Origin: Lachnospiraceae bacterium
GTDB lineage: Bacteria > Bacillota > Clostridia > Lachnospirales > Lachnospiraceae
NCBI GenBank assembly: GCA_910575605.1
Contig: CAJTEW010000008.1
Coordinates: 1 to 64,000 of the forward strand
Length of the DNA: 64,000 nucleotides
Direction: 5' to 3'
The notes beneath the pieces were generated by a model that saw only the letters and a program-made list of their open reading frames with translations, searched no databases and was not told the origin of the DNA. Position 1 is the first letter of the stretch. The number at the start of each line of letters is the position of its first letter. Positions 8,835-18,281 of this stretch are shown in pieces. The position numbers and the translations under genes are program-made.

Positions 8835-9543
8835 CAGTTATACATTTGACACTAGAATCAGATTCAGTGAGGTTGACCATACAAGACGGCTTACAATTCC
8901 GGGGATGATTAATTATTTTCAGGACTGCAGTACGTTTCAATCAGAAAAAATAGGTTTTGGTTTTGAATACCTGAATGAGAGGAATCAGGCATGGGTTTTA
9001 TTGTCATGGCAGATTGTGATAGAGAGGTATCCAGAATTTAATGAAAAGATAAAGATTCATACTTGGGCGACGGACTTTAAAGGCATGCTTGGGGGCCGTA
9101 ACTTCTGTATGGAGGATGAGGACGGGAGGGCGGCTGTATATGCAAACTCCCTGTGGATGTATATGGATATGAAAAAGGGGCGTCCTGTAAAGCCTGATAT
9201 TAAGGAAATAGAAGCATATGGCATTGGACAGGCCCTTGAGATGGAATACGCCTCACGGAAGATTACTCTTCCTGAAAGCATGAAGGAATTTCCCGTTATT
9301 CCGGTAAAGAAATATCAGATTGATACGAATGAGCATGTAAACAACTGCCAGTATGTGCAGATGGCGCTGGAGCTTTTTACAAAAGACAGGGAGGCCAGGC
9401 AGATTCGGACAGAATATAGAAAGTCAGCAGTTTACGGCGATGTGATTCTGCCAAAGGCGGCGGAGGAAGAAGAAAGGGCAGTGGCAGAGCTTTGCGGTAC
9501 AGATGGGAAGCCATATGCAGTCGTGGAGATACAGTGGGCGTAA
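8821..9543 (+). CDS. Acyl-ACP thioesterase (FatA/FatB-like)
   Basis: This 240-residue double hot-dog protein hydrolyses acyl-ACP to release free fatty acids. The N-terminal half begins YTFDTRIRFSEVDHTRR, with INYFQDCSTFQSEKIGFG following. The second hot-dog has IDTNEHVNNCQYVQMAL, carrying the N and H residues used by plant acyl-ACP thioesterases. ATG 8821 is preferred over an in-frame start at 8767 because GGAAAGGAG precedes it and the extra residues resemble no part of the family. Gut Firmicutes commonly encode one copy; chain-length preference is unknown. Confidence 0.88.
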   Translation: MHRNNSYTFDTRIRFSEVDHTRRLTIPGMINYFQDCSTFQSEKIGFGFEYLNERNQAWVLLSWQIVIERYPEFNEKIKIHTWATDFKGMLGGRNFCMEDEDGRAAVYANSLWMYMDMKKGRPVKPDIKEIEAYGIGQALEMEYASRKITLPESMKEFPVIPVKKYQIDTNEHVNNCQYVQMALELFTKDREARQIRTEYRKSAVYGDVILPKAAEEEERAVAELCGTDGKPYAVVEIQWA

Positions 9544-9586
9544 ACAGTATTGATTCATAAGTATAAAAATACGAGGAGAAAAGCAA

Positions 9587-10426
9587 ATGAGATTAGCAGA
9601 TGAACTTGGAAAAAAAAGAAAACTTATGGTAGTCAAGAAAGTTGACTTCGGAGTTTATCTAGGGACCAGTGAAGAGAGGGTGCTTCTGCCAAAAAATGAA
9701 GTGCCGAAGGGACTGGAAATCGGGGACCCGGTAGAAGTATTCTTATATAAAGACTCTGACGATCGTTTAATTGCAACGACTAAGATGCCAGAGCTTACGC
9801 TTGGGGAGCTTAATGTCCTGGCTGTAAAGGATACAGGAAGGATAGGAGCGTTTCTTGACTGGGGACTTCCAAAGGATCTGCTTCTTCCTTTTAAAGAGCA
9901 GACAGTCAAGGTGAAGAAGGGGGATAAGGTTCTTGTATCTCTCTATGTGGATAAGAGCAAAAGACTGTGTGCTACAATGAAGATATACGAGATGCTCCGT
10001 ACAGATTCTCCCTACAAAAAGGATGATATGGTAGAGGGTATTATTTATGATACGAGTGATAACTTTGGGGTTTTTGTGGCAGTAGATAACTGCTATAGTG
10101 CGCTGATTCCAAAGAGGGAGGCATACGGGAGCTTGCAAGTAGGCGGTAGGGTACATGCAAGAGTTGTTAAGGTAAAGGAAGACGGGAAGATTGATTTAAG
10201 TGTGCGGGAAAAGGCATTTCTGCAGATGGACGCAGATGCACAGATGCTTATGGATAGAATGAAGAAAAGTGGAGGAAGTCTGCCGTTTACAGACAAATCC
10301 GATCCGGAGCTTATAAAAAAAGAACTTGGACTTAGTAAAAATGCCTTTAAAAGAGCTGTTGGACGGCTCCTAAAAGAGCAGAAGCTACAAATCGTGGAAA
10401 ATGGTATTGAAATCCTGAAAAAATAG
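9587..10426 (+). CDS. CvfB-family S1 RNA-binding protein
   Basis: This 279-residue protein is made of tandem S1-like OB folds followed by a winged helix, the plan of the CvfB/YitL family. The first S1-like unit has KKVDFGVYLGTSEERVLLP and a third is recognisable at VEGIIYDTSDNFGVFVAVDN. The C-terminal 60 residues (DPELIKKELGLSKNAFKRAV) form the winged-helix part. CvfB affects virulence-factor expression in Staphylococcus; here an RNA-related regulatory role is inferred only from the fold. Good ribosome site, GAGGAG. Confidence 0.85.
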   Translation: MRLADELGKKRKLMVVKKVDFGVYLGTSEERVLLPKNEVPKGLEIGDPVEVFLYKDSDDRLIATTKMPELTLGELNVLAVKDTGRIGAFLDWGLPKDLLLPFKEQTVKVKKGDKVLVSLYVDKSKRLCATMKIYEMLRTDSPYKKDDMVEGIIYDTSDNFGVFVAVDNCYSALIPKREAYGSLQVGGRVHARVVKVKEDGKIDLSVREKAFLQMDADAQMLMDRMKKSGGSLPFTDKSDPELIKKELGLSKNAFKRAVGRLLKEQKLQIVENGIEILKK

Positions 10427-10477
10427 TCTATAATAGGGTGCGTGAATGAAAAATAGAGTATTGAAAGGAGAATTGTA

Positions 10478-10711
10478 ATGAAGGTCCAGAACATTACAGA
10501 CATTGAGAAGTTTTTTAAGGTAGTAGATGAGTGTAAGGGAAAGGTAGAGCTGGTAACAGGAGAGGGAGACAGGCTGAACTTAAAATCCAAGCTGTCACAG
10601 TACGTTTCCATGGCAAATATTTTTTCTAACGGAGAGATTCCTGAGCTTGAGTTAGTAGCACACGAAAAAGAGGATATTGACAGATTAGTTTCATTTATGA
10701 TTAACGGCTAG
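10478..10711 (+). CDS. Conserved 77-residue protein of unknown function
   Basis: This small acidic soluble protein has no signal or membrane segment. Its sequence (for example GKVELVTGEGDRLNLKSKL) suggests a compact alpha/beta fold. It has a strong GAAAGGAG site 7 nt before the ATG and follows the CvfB-like gene by 51 bp, which supports it being a real gene. Similar proteins seem to carry the label polyA polymerase in some databases, but nothing in the sequence supports nucleotidyltransferase activity. Confidence 0.75.
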   Translation: MKVQNITDIEKFFKVVDECKGKVELVTGEGDRLNLKSKLSQYVSMANIFSNGEIPELELVAHEKEDIDRLVSFMING

Positions 10712-10820
10712 AAGAAACTTTTCGCCCATAAGAATGGGTGGATAAGACAAGATTATAGCGGTTTGCTTTAAAAATTAGAGATATATATAAGAATTAAAGT
10801 ATATGCACAAAAAAGATTAA

Positions 10821-10869
10821 AATACGCACCTTATATTTGTGAAAAACTCACGAATATAAGGTGCGTATT
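10821..10869. repeat. 22-bp near-perfect inverted repeat upstream of the NhaC-type gene
   Basis: Bases 10821-10842 and 10848-10869 are reverse complements apart from one G-T wobble, with a 5-nt loop AAAAC. There is no T-run on the plus-strand side, so it is not a standard terminator. It could be an operator or an mRNA leader structure. The rest of the 10712-10989 gap shows nothing else clear. Confidence 0.7.
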
Positions 10870-10989
10870 TGTGATGTTATGCGAATTGAATAAGTAAATT
10901 AATCATTATAGAATAGAAATTATGAGAAGTGCTTCTATTTATAAATGAATCAAAATTAATGTATGACAAGGAATAAGGAGGACGATGAG

Positions 10990-12456
10990 ATGCCAAATGA
11001 TAAAAAAAGAACCAGAGAGAAGAGGAAGCCGACATTTTTTGAGGCTATTCTACCTATTATTGTAATGCTGGTTGTACTTACAATTGGAAAAGGTATTATG
11101 GGCCTTGCTACGGAACCCTTCCTTCTGATGGTTACAGCACTTGCTGGAATTCTAGCGTGGAGGATGGGATACAGCTGGGACGAGATGATGCAGGAAATCA
11201 GCCAGAAAATTGCCCGGGGCATGCCGGCGATTCTGATTTTGATTTCGGTAGGTGCAGTTGTGGGTACATGGATGATTTCAGGTACGATTCCCATGATGAT
11301 ATATTATGGCGTACAGATTATAAATCCCTCATGGATGCTGGTGACATCGTTTATTATCAGTGCGATTGTGTCTATCTGCACAGGAACATCATGGGGAACA
11401 GTAGCTACCATGGGAGTGGCCCTGATGGGTATTTCGGGTACTTTAGGTGTCTCTCTGCCTGCAACGGCAGGCGCAGTCGTGGCCGGTTCCTATTTCGGAG
11501 ATAAGTTATCTCCACTCAGCGACACAACAAATCTTGCACCTATTGCAGCGGGAAGCCAGCTTTACGAGCACATCGGACATATGCTTTGGACAACAATACC
11601 GGCAAGTATTATTTCTCTTATCGTATACGCTGTAGCAGGAAGAGGAGTAGCATCCGGAGCAGACGCTACATCCGAGACAGTGACAATGATGCTGTCACAG
11701 TTAGATCAGATGTTTAACTGGAATATTCTTCTTCTTTTACCAATTCTGGTAGTGTTAGTGGGTTCTGTGATGCAGAAGCCTACGATTCCAGTTATGATGC
11801 TGTCCAGTGTAGTCGCAGGAGCAGAAGCGATTATTTTCCAGGGTGCTTCTTTTGCGAATGTAATTACAAGCAGTGCCAGCGGATTTTCCGTTTCCATGGT
11901 GAACCGTGCAGGATGGGATGCAGGGACCGCTTCAGAAGAGGTGGTGAAGCTTCTTGAAAGAGGAGGACTGGCAGGTATGATGAGTACATGTCTTTTAGTA
12001 TTCTGTGCATTCTGCTTTGCAGGTATTATGAGTAAATCCGGCTCTTTGGACGTAATCCTGAATAAGATCCTGTCCGTAGCGAAAAACACAGGAACATTGA
12101 TAGCTTCAACTGCAGCTTCCTGTATCATTATGGCCTTCTCCACAGGAAATTCATATTTGTCTATCCTGATTCCCGGCGAGATGTTTCGGAAGGCTTATGT
12201 AAAAAGGGGGTTGCATCCTAAGAATCTTTCACGTACACTAGAAGATGCCGGAACCGTTTTTGTCCCGCTGGTTCCGTGGTCTGCTGCAGGCGCCTATATG
12301 ACTTCCTGTCTTGGCGTGGAGGTACTGGATTATCTGCCGTGGGCTGTCCTTTGTTATGTAGGATTTATCATTGCGATTTTCTATGGATTTACCGGTATCG
12401 GTATACGAAAGCTTACAGAGGAAGAAAAAGAAAAATATGAAGCGGAGATGGAATAG
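10990..12456 (+). CDS. NhaC-family transporter (Na+/H+ antiporter-like)
   Basis: This 488-residue integral membrane protein has about 11-12 hydrophobic segments and the conserved NhaC blocks ICTGTSWGTVATMGVALMG and YFGDKLSPLSDTTNLAP. Start 10990 is chosen because AAGGAGG sits 8 nt upstream; an in-frame ATG at 10963 lacks a site. Many NhaC homologues are in fact organic-anion/Na+ or proton exchangers. The gene is 12 bp upstream of an isoaspartyl dipeptidase gene, so import of aspartyl peptides or export of their products is a reasonable inference. Confidence 0.88.
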   Translation: MPNDKKRTREKRKPTFFEAILPIIVMLVVLTIGKGIMGLATEPFLLMVTALAGILAWRMGYSWDEMMQEISQKIARGMPAILILISVGAVVGTWMISGTIPMMIYYGVQIINPSWMLVTSFIISAIVSICTGTSWGTVATMGVALMGISGTLGVSLPATAGAVVAGSYFGDKLSPLSDTTNLAPIAAGSQLYEHIGHMLWTTIPASIISLIVYAVAGRGVASGADATSETVTMMLSQLDQMFNWNILLLLPILVVLVGSVMQKPTIPVMMLSSVVAGAEAIIFQGASFANVITSSASGFSVSMVNRAGWDAGTASEEVVKLLERGGLAGMMSTCLLVFCAFCFAGIMSKSGSLDVILNKILSVAKNTGTLIASTAASCIIMAFSTGNSYLSILIPGEMFRKAYVKRGLHPKNLSRTLEDAGTVFVPLVPWSAAGAYMTSCLGVEVLDYLPWAVLCYVGFIIAIFYGFTGIGIRKLTEEEKEKYEAEME

Positions 12457-12468
12457 GAGGAAAAAACT

Positions 12469-13626
12469 ATGATTAAATTACTGAAAAATGCAAACGTTTA
12501 TGCCCCGGAGCCGCTGGGTCATAAGGACATTCTGATTGTTGGAGAAAAAATATGCTCTATGGGGGAGGATTTGAGGATTTATGAAAATCTTCCGGATGTG
12601 GAAGTGTTTGACTTGGAAGGTAAATATGTAATTCCTGGTTATATTGATATGCATGTACATATAACAGGAGGCGGAGGAGAGAAAGGGCCAGTGTCCCGGG
12701 TTCCGGAATCACAGCTTTCGTCATTTCTTGTAAATGGAGTTACGACGGTAGTAGGCCTCCTTGGAACAGACGGAGTTACGAGAAGTGTGGAAAATCTCGT
12801 TGCGAAAGCAAGAGCGCTTACAGAAGAAGGAATTACGGCTTATGCGCTGACCAGCTTTTACGGGTATCCCCCTACAACCGTTACCGGAAGTGTGGAGAAG
12901 GATATTATGATGATTCCACCGATTATCGGAGTCAAAACCTCAGCCTCTGACCATCGAAGCTCTAATATTACCGGGGAGGAGCTGATACGTCTTGCAACAT
13001 CCGCAAGACGGGCAGGTCTTTTAAGCTGTGCTCCAGGCCTTGTAATTATTCACATGGGGGATGGGAAAAAGGGACTTGAGCCGATTTTCTATGCACTTGA
13101 AAATTCGGATCTTCCGGCGGATAAACTACTTCCTACACATATCCACAGAAACCCCAGACTAATAGATGAAGGTGTAGAGCTTGTGCGCAGAGGAGGCTAT
13201 ATAGACTTTACTGCAGGCTGCGATGACCAGGAGCTTTTAAAGAATGCAGACTCTGTTTTATATGCACTTGAGCAGCAGGGTGCTAATCTGGATCATATTA
13301 CCCTGTCCAGTGACGCTTATGGCAGCCAGCCCCGGTTTGATGAAAATGGTAAGTGCATTGGTCTTACTTACGCCTCTCCGAAGTATCTCCATAAGACGGT
13401 TCAGGTTCTTGTAAAAAAAGGACTGCCGCTGGAGAAAGCAGTCAGACTCCTTACAACAACGCCGGCATATCTTCTTGGAAAAACCGGATTAAAAGGCTGT
13501 GTTGCAGTTAACGCAGATGCGGATCTGCTTGTGCTTGACGACAGTCTGGAGATAAATGGAGTGTTTGCAAAAGGGCGGGAAGCACTTTGGGAGAAAGAGC
13601 TTAAGATGAAAGGGACCTTTGAATAA
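12469..13626 (+). CDS. iadA: Beta-aspartyl peptidase (isoaspartyl dipeptidase)
   Basis: This 385-residue amidohydrolase hydrolyses beta-aspartyl (isoaspartyl) dipeptides that arise from damaged proteins. The binuclear zinc site begins with DMHVH (H62, H64), and the bridging, normally carboxylated lysine is K156 in IIGVKTSASDHRSS. THIHRNP and the catalytic aspartate in LSSDAYGSQPRFDENG follow. Length matches E. coli IadA. A strong AGGAGG lies before the ATG. It sits between a transporter and an RpiR regulator and forms a compact peptide-salvage unit with them. Confidence 0.92.
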   Translation: MIKLLKNANVYAPEPLGHKDILIVGEKICSMGEDLRIYENLPDVEVFDLEGKYVIPGYIDMHVHITGGGGEKGPVSRVPESQLSSFLVNGVTTVVGLLGTDGVTRSVENLVAKARALTEEGITAYALTSFYGYPPTTVTGSVEKDIMMIPPIIGVKTSASDHRSSNITGEELIRLATSARRAGLLSCAPGLVIIHMGDGKKGLEPIFYALENSDLPADKLLPTHIHRNPRLIDEGVELVRRGGYIDFTAGCDDQELLKNADSVLYALEQQGANLDHITLSSDAYGSQPRFDENGKCIGLTYASPKYLHKTVQVLVKKGLPLEKAVRLLTTTPAYLLGKTGLKGCVAVNADADLLVLDDSLEINGVFAKGREALWEKELKMKGTFE

Positions 13627-13650
13627 GAGATATAGAATGGGGAGATTCTT

Positions 13651-14520
13651 ATGGACGTTTTGGGGCAAATCAGAAGCCAGTATGATACATTAAGCAAAAC
13701 TCAGAAAAAGATCGCTGACTACATCCAGCAGCATACAAATACCTGCTGCTTTGCAAGTTTGAAGGAGATTGCGGCTTTAACAGGAACAACGGAAGCAACA
13801 GTGCTTAATTTTTCCCGAAAAATGGGTTATGCCAGCTTTCTTGATATGAGAAACCAGCTGAAAGAAGGGGCGGCGAAATGGACGACCCCCATTACAACGG
13901 AGGCATTTTTGGACATTCCGTATGAAGAGCTTTTCAAACGGAATAAGACACAGCAGGAGGAAAATTTCGCAGCCATATGGAAAGAAGGAAATGAAAAGTC
14001 TGTCAGGGAGGCAGTAGAGCTTCTTCAGAATGCAAAAAAGATCTACTGCGTTGCCTGTGATTTTTCAAGCGCCTTGTCTCATTATTTTCAGGCCCGATTT
14101 ACACGGCTGGGGCTTAATGTTGAGGATATAGGAAGTAAATCTACGACAGATGTTCTTCATTCCCTGGCCTTTGCGGACAGAAACGATTTGGTGGTTATAT
14201 TTTCATTTGCAGAATATAGCAAGATGACATTAGCGGTAGAAGAATACCTGAGTATGAATGGAATAAAGATTTTATGCTTTTCTGACGGGGAGGCAAGTCC
14301 GGCTTCTCTTATGGCAGATGTATCTATCATATGCTGTACCAGGCATTTTATCCTTCTAAATGTCATGACGTCTGTGATTATGCTGATAGATTTGCTGGCC
14401 ATAACATTTTTTAATGAGAATAAGGTGGTATTCATACAGCATAAGAAGAAACTGGATAAGATGCAGAGATATCTTTTTGAGAAAAAGGTCATGCCCCTTG
14501 ACCGGATGGATCCCCTTTGA
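13651..14520 (+). CDS. MurR/RpiR-family transcriptional regulator
   Basis: This 289-residue regulator has an N-terminal RpiR helix-turn-helix (residues about 5-80, with LKEIAALTGTTEATVLNFSR) and a C-terminal SIS domain that normally binds phosphosugars (about 125-265). It is the last gene of the transporter-iadA unit and ends at a strong terminator. A sugar-type sensor beside a dipeptidase is unusual, so either the effector is a different small molecule or the regulator acts elsewhere. Confidence 0.88.
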   Translation: MDVLGQIRSQYDTLSKTQKKIADYIQQHTNTCCFASLKEIAALTGTTEATVLNFSRKMGYASFLDMRNQLKEGAAKWTTPITTEAFLDIPYEELFKRNKTQQEENFAAIWKEGNEKSVREAVELLQNAKKIYCVACDFSSALSHYFQARFTRLGLNVEDIGSKSTTDVLHSLAFADRNDLVVIFSFAEYSKMTLAVEEYLSMNGIKILCFSDGEASPASLMADVSIICCTRHFILLNVMTSVIMLIDLLAITFFNENKVVFIQHKKKLDKMQRYLFEKKVMPLDRMDPL

Positions 14521-14531
14521 TAAAGGAATAT

Positions 14532-14574
14532 AAAAGCGGTACTATGTCAGCTAGAAGGCATAGTACCGCTTTTT
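14532..14574 (+). terminator. intrinsic terminator after the iadA unit
   Basis: AAAAGCGGTACTATG pairs with CATAGTACCGCTTTT around a 12-nt loop, giving a 15-bp stem that runs into a T-tract. It separates the iadA unit from dnaE. Confidence 0.9.
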
Positions 14575-14678
14575 GCTTTGGATATGCCATTTGGTCTGCA
14601 AAATATAGCAGAAGTTCTATAAGTGTGTTATACTATTCCTCAAATATACTATGAAAGAAAATTAGGAAGGAAAAAACC

Positions 14679-17600
14679 ATGAGTTTTGCACATCTGCATG
14701 TTCATACAGAATACAGTCTTTTGGATGGCTCCAACAAAATCAAGGAGTATGCAGCCAGAGTAAAGGAACTTGGCATGAACAGTGCGGCCATTACAGATCA
14801 CGGCTGTATGTTCGGCGTTATTGATTTCTACAAGGCAGCAAAGACGGCAGGAATTAAGCCTATACTTGGCTGTGAGGTTTATGTGGCCCCTGGGTCTAGA
14901 TTTGACAAGGAGGCGGCAGGAAGCGGAGATGACAGGTATTATCATCTAGTTCTTCTTGCAGAAAATAATGAGGGCTATCAGAACCTTGTAAAAATTGTCT
15001 CAAAGGGCTATACTGAAGGTTATTACTATAAGCCCCGTGTTGATTTGGAGGTGCTGAGGGAATACCACGAGGGAATTATTGCCCTAAGTGCCTGCCTGGC
15101 GGGAGAGGTGCAGAAGAATATTACCCGGGGCATGTACGGAGAAGGAAAGGCAGCGGCGCTTAGGTATGAGGGAATCTTTGGAAAGGGCAATTTCTTTTTG
15201 GAGCTTCAGGACCATGGTATACCGGAGCAGCAGAGGGTGAACCAGTCCCTTCTTCGGATGTCCCAGGAGACAGGGATAGAGCTTGTGGCCACCAACGATG
15301 TGCATTACACTTATGCAGAGGATGAAAAGCCTCACGATATTCTGCTTTGTATCCAGACCGGTAAGAAGTTAGAGGATGAGGACCGCATGAGATATGAGGG
15401 CGGCCAGTATTACGTCAAATCAGAGGAGGAGATGAAAAGCCTTTTTCCTTATGCACTTCAGGCACTTGAAAATACACAGAAAATTGCCGACCGGTGCAGT
15501 GTAGAAATTGAGTTTGGTGTGACAAAGCTTCCCCGGTATGATGTGCCGGATGGCTATACTTCCTGGGAATATTTAAATAAATTGTGCTATGAAGGCCTGG
15601 AAAAGAGCTATAAAAATCCAGGCCAGGACTTGAAGGAGCGCCTTGAATACGAGCTGTCCGTTATCCAGTCTATGGGATATGTAGACTATTTTCTTATAGT
15701 GTGGGATTTTATCAAATATGCAAAGGACAACGGGATTATGGTTGGGCCGGGCCGCGGCTCTGCAGCAGGCAGTATTGTTTCCTATTGTCTGGGAATTACA
15801 ACTATTGACCCAATTCGGTATCAGCTTCTTTTTGAACGTTTCTTAAATCCGGAGAGAGTGTCTATGCCGGATATTGACATAGACTTCTGCTTTGAGAGAA
15901 GGCAGGAGGTTATTGATTATGTGGTGAGGAAATACGGAGCCGACAGGGTGGTGCAGATTGTAACTTTTGGTACTCTTGCCGCAAGGGGTGTTATCAGGGA
16001 TGTAGGAAGAGTTATGAATCTTCCCTACGCCTTTGTAGATACAATTGCGAAAATGATTCCGAAGGAGCTTAATATTACGCTTAAGCGGGCGCTTAAGACT
16101 AGTTCGGATTTAGGAAAATCCTATGAGGAGGACCCCCAGGTTAAGGAGCTTGTGGATATGTCCATGCGCCTTGAGGGGCTTCCCAGACATACATCCATGC
16201 ATGCGGCAGGGGTTGTAATCAGTCAGAAGGCGGTGGATGAATATGTGCCTCTGTCTCTTGGCTCTGACGGTTCTGTGACGACACAGTTTACCATGACTAC
16301 TCTTGAAGAGCTGGGGCTCCTTAAGATGGATTTCCTTGGACTGCGTACGCTTACTGTTATCCGCGACGCTGTGGCACTTGCCCAAAAAAGTGCAGGAAAA
16401 GTAATCAATATGGATGAAATCGATTATGATGATAAAGAAGTGTATGATTCTGTCGGAAGTGGAAGGACAGATGGCATTTTTCAGCTTGAAAGCGCCGGGA
16501 TGAAAAGCTTTATGAAGGAGTTAAAGCCCAGGAGCCTTGAGGACGTTATTGCAGGCATTTCCCTGTACCGTCCGGGTCCTATGGACTTTATTCCTCAATA
16601 TATTAAAGGGAAGAACCATCCGGAGCTGATTACCTACGACTGTCCCCAGCTTGAGGGTATTTTGGAGCCGACCTACGGCTGTATTGTATACCAGGAGCAG
16701 GTTATGCAGATTGTGCGTGACCTGGCAGGATATACGTTAGGACGGAGCGATCTTTTGAGGCGTGCCATGTCTAAGAAAAAAGGCGATGTCATGCAGAAGG
16801 AGAGGCAGAGCTTTGTCTACGGAAATAAGGAGGAGCATGTACCGGGCTGCATTGCAAACGGGATTGACGAGAGGACGGCAAATAAAATCTATGATGAAAT
16901 GATTGATTTTGCAAAGTATGCATTTAACAAATCTCATGCGGCGGCTTATGCGGTAGTAGCGTACCAGACAGCGTGGCTCAAATACTACTATCCGGTGGAA
17001 TTTATGGCGGCTCTTATGACATCCTGTATTGATAATCCGTCTAAAGTATCCGAATATATTTATACATGCCGGCAGATGGGAATCAAGATTCTGCCGCCGG
17101 ACATTAACAAGGGTGTGGCCACATTTTCTGTGGATGAAGGAAATATCCGGTTTGGTCTTGCAGCAATTAAGAGCATTGGGAAGTCTGTCATAGAGAATAT
17201 TATATCCGAGAGGAATGAACGGGGAGACTTTAAAACGTTGAAGGACTTTATCGAGCGGATGGCCGGTAAGGAAATTAATAAGAGAAGCATTGAAAACTTT
17301 ATCAAGTCTGGAGCCTTTGACAGCTTCCGGGGAACGAGAAAGCAGTTTATGTTCATCTATATACAGGTGCTTGATCAAGTTCTTCAGGAGAAGAAGCATT
17401 CTATGGCGGGGCAGATGTCGCTGTTTGATATGGTGGATGAGGAACACAAAGAGGAATTTGATATTCGCCTACCAGATGTGGGTGAGTATGAGAAAGAGAC
17501 AAAACTTGCTTTTGAAAAGGAGGTTCTGGGCGTTTATCTAAGCGGCCACCCGATGGAGGACTATGAGGAAAAATGGAGAAAAAGTATTTCTCATACTACG

Positions 17601-18155
17601 CTGGATTTCCAGATTGACGAGGATATGGGACGTACGAAGGTACGGGACGGTGCGCGGGAGACTGTGGGCGGAATTATTGCCGGAAAAACAGTGAAATATA
17701 CAAGGAACAATAAGACAATGTGCTTTCTTACTTTAGAGGATTTGCTTGGTACAGTGGAAGTTGTGGTATTTCCAAGAGACTATGAGAAATACCGGCAGTA
17801 TCTTGAGGAGGAGAACAAGGTATTTGTCCGGGGCAGGGTATCTGAGGAGGATGATGCACCTAGTAAATTAATCTGTGAATCTATTATTCCTTTTGAGCAG
17901 ACAAAAAAGGAACTATGGCTGCAGTTTACAGATAAGGAAGCATTTCTTAAGGAAGAGAAAATGCTTTATGAAATGATGGGAAGCTCCGACGGTGAGGACA
18001 TGGTTGTAATTTACTGTAAGGCGGAGCGGGCGGTGAAACGCCTTCCGGCTAACAGGAATGTCCGTGTAGAGCCAGGACTGTTGAGCAGATTGACGAATTA
18101 TCTCGGAGAATCTTGTGTAAAAGTAATAGAAAAATCCATTGAAAACATGAGATAA
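14679..18155 (+). CDS. dnaE: DNA polymerase III subunit alpha (DnaE type)
   Basis: This 1158-residue replicative polymerase starts with a PHP domain (HLHVHTEYSLLDG at 5-17). The palm carries the catalytic aspartates in MPDIDIDF at about 396-403. PHP, palm, fingers (HKSH-type AFNKSHAAAYA), tandem HhH and an OB fold (about 1000-1080) are all present. It belongs to the DnaE group, not PolC, since no embedded 3'-5' exonuclease is seen. Firmicutes usually carry DnaE beside PolC as a primer-extending enzyme. AGGAAGG precedes the ATG. pfkA follows, a pairing common in clostridia. Confidence 0.97.
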   Translation: MSFAHLHVHTEYSLLDGSNKIKEYAARVKELGMNSAAITDHGCMFGVIDFYKAAKTAGIKPILGCEVYVAPGSRFDKEAAGSGDDRYYHLVLLAENNEGYQNLVKIVSKGYTEGYYYKPRVDLEVLREYHEGIIALSACLAGEVQKNITRGMYGEGKAAALRYEGIFGKGNFFLELQDHGIPEQQRVNQSLLRMSQETGIELVATNDVHYTYAEDEKPHDILLCIQTGKKLEDEDRMRYEGGQYYVKSEEEMKSLFPYALQALENTQKIADRCSVEIEFGVTKLPRYDVPDGYTSWEYLNKLCYEGLEKSYKNPGQDLKERLEYELSVIQSMGYVDYFLIVWDFIKYAKDNGIMVGPGRGSAAGSIVSYCLGITTIDPIRYQLLFERFLNPERVSMPDIDIDFCFERRQEVIDYVVRKYGADRVVQIVTFGTLAARGVIRDVGRVMNLPYAFVDTIAKMIPKELNITLKRALKTSSDLGKSYEEDPQVKELVDMSMRLEGLPRHTSMHAAGVVISQKAVDEYVPLSLGSDGSVTTQFTMTTLEELGLLKMDFLGLRTLTVIRDAVALAQKSAGKVINMDEIDYDDKEVYDSVGSGRTDGIFQLESAGMKSFMKELKPRSLEDVIAGISLYRPGPMDFIPQYIKGKNHPELITYDCPQLEGILEPTYGCIVYQEQVMQIVRDLAGYTLGRSDLLRRAMSKKKGDVMQKERQSFVYGNKEEHVPGCIANGIDERTANKIYDEMIDFAKYAFNKSHAAAYAVVAYQTAWLKYYYPVEFMAALMTSCIDNPSKVSEYIYTCRQMGIKILPPDINKGVATFSVDEGNIRFGLAAIKSIGKSVIENIISERNERGDFKTLKDFIERMAGKEINKRSIENFIKSGAFDSFRGTRKQFMFIYIQVLDQVLQEKKHSMAGQMSLFDMVDEEHKEEFDIRLPDVGEYEKETKLAFEKEVLGVYLSGHPMEDYEEKWRKSISHTTLDFQIDEDMGRTKVRDGARETVGGIIAGKTVKYTRNNKTMCFLTLEDLLGTVEVVVFPRDYEKYRQYLEEENKVFVRGRVSEEDDAPSKLICESIIPFEQTKKELWLQFTDKEAFLKEEKMLYEMMGSSDGEDMVVIYCKAERAVKRLPANRNVRVEPGLLSRLTNYLGESCVKVIEKSIENMR

Positions 18156-18281
18156 TTCATGTAAAATGTGGCATGACAGAAGTGTTTCAAAGAAACATAC
18201 CCACCCGGTCATACCGTAATATATGCTCCTTATGGAGCAGACGACGGTTGAACGGAAGGTATACGTATGGAGGAGATAATC

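Noticed and set aside
10478-10711. PolyA polymerase label for the 77-residue protein
   Set aside because: It is far too short and lacks nucleotidyltransferase motifs; unknown function is the honest call.
18223-18238. Short hairpin between dnaE and pfkA as a terminator
   Set aside because: Only a 6-bp stem and no T-run follow it.
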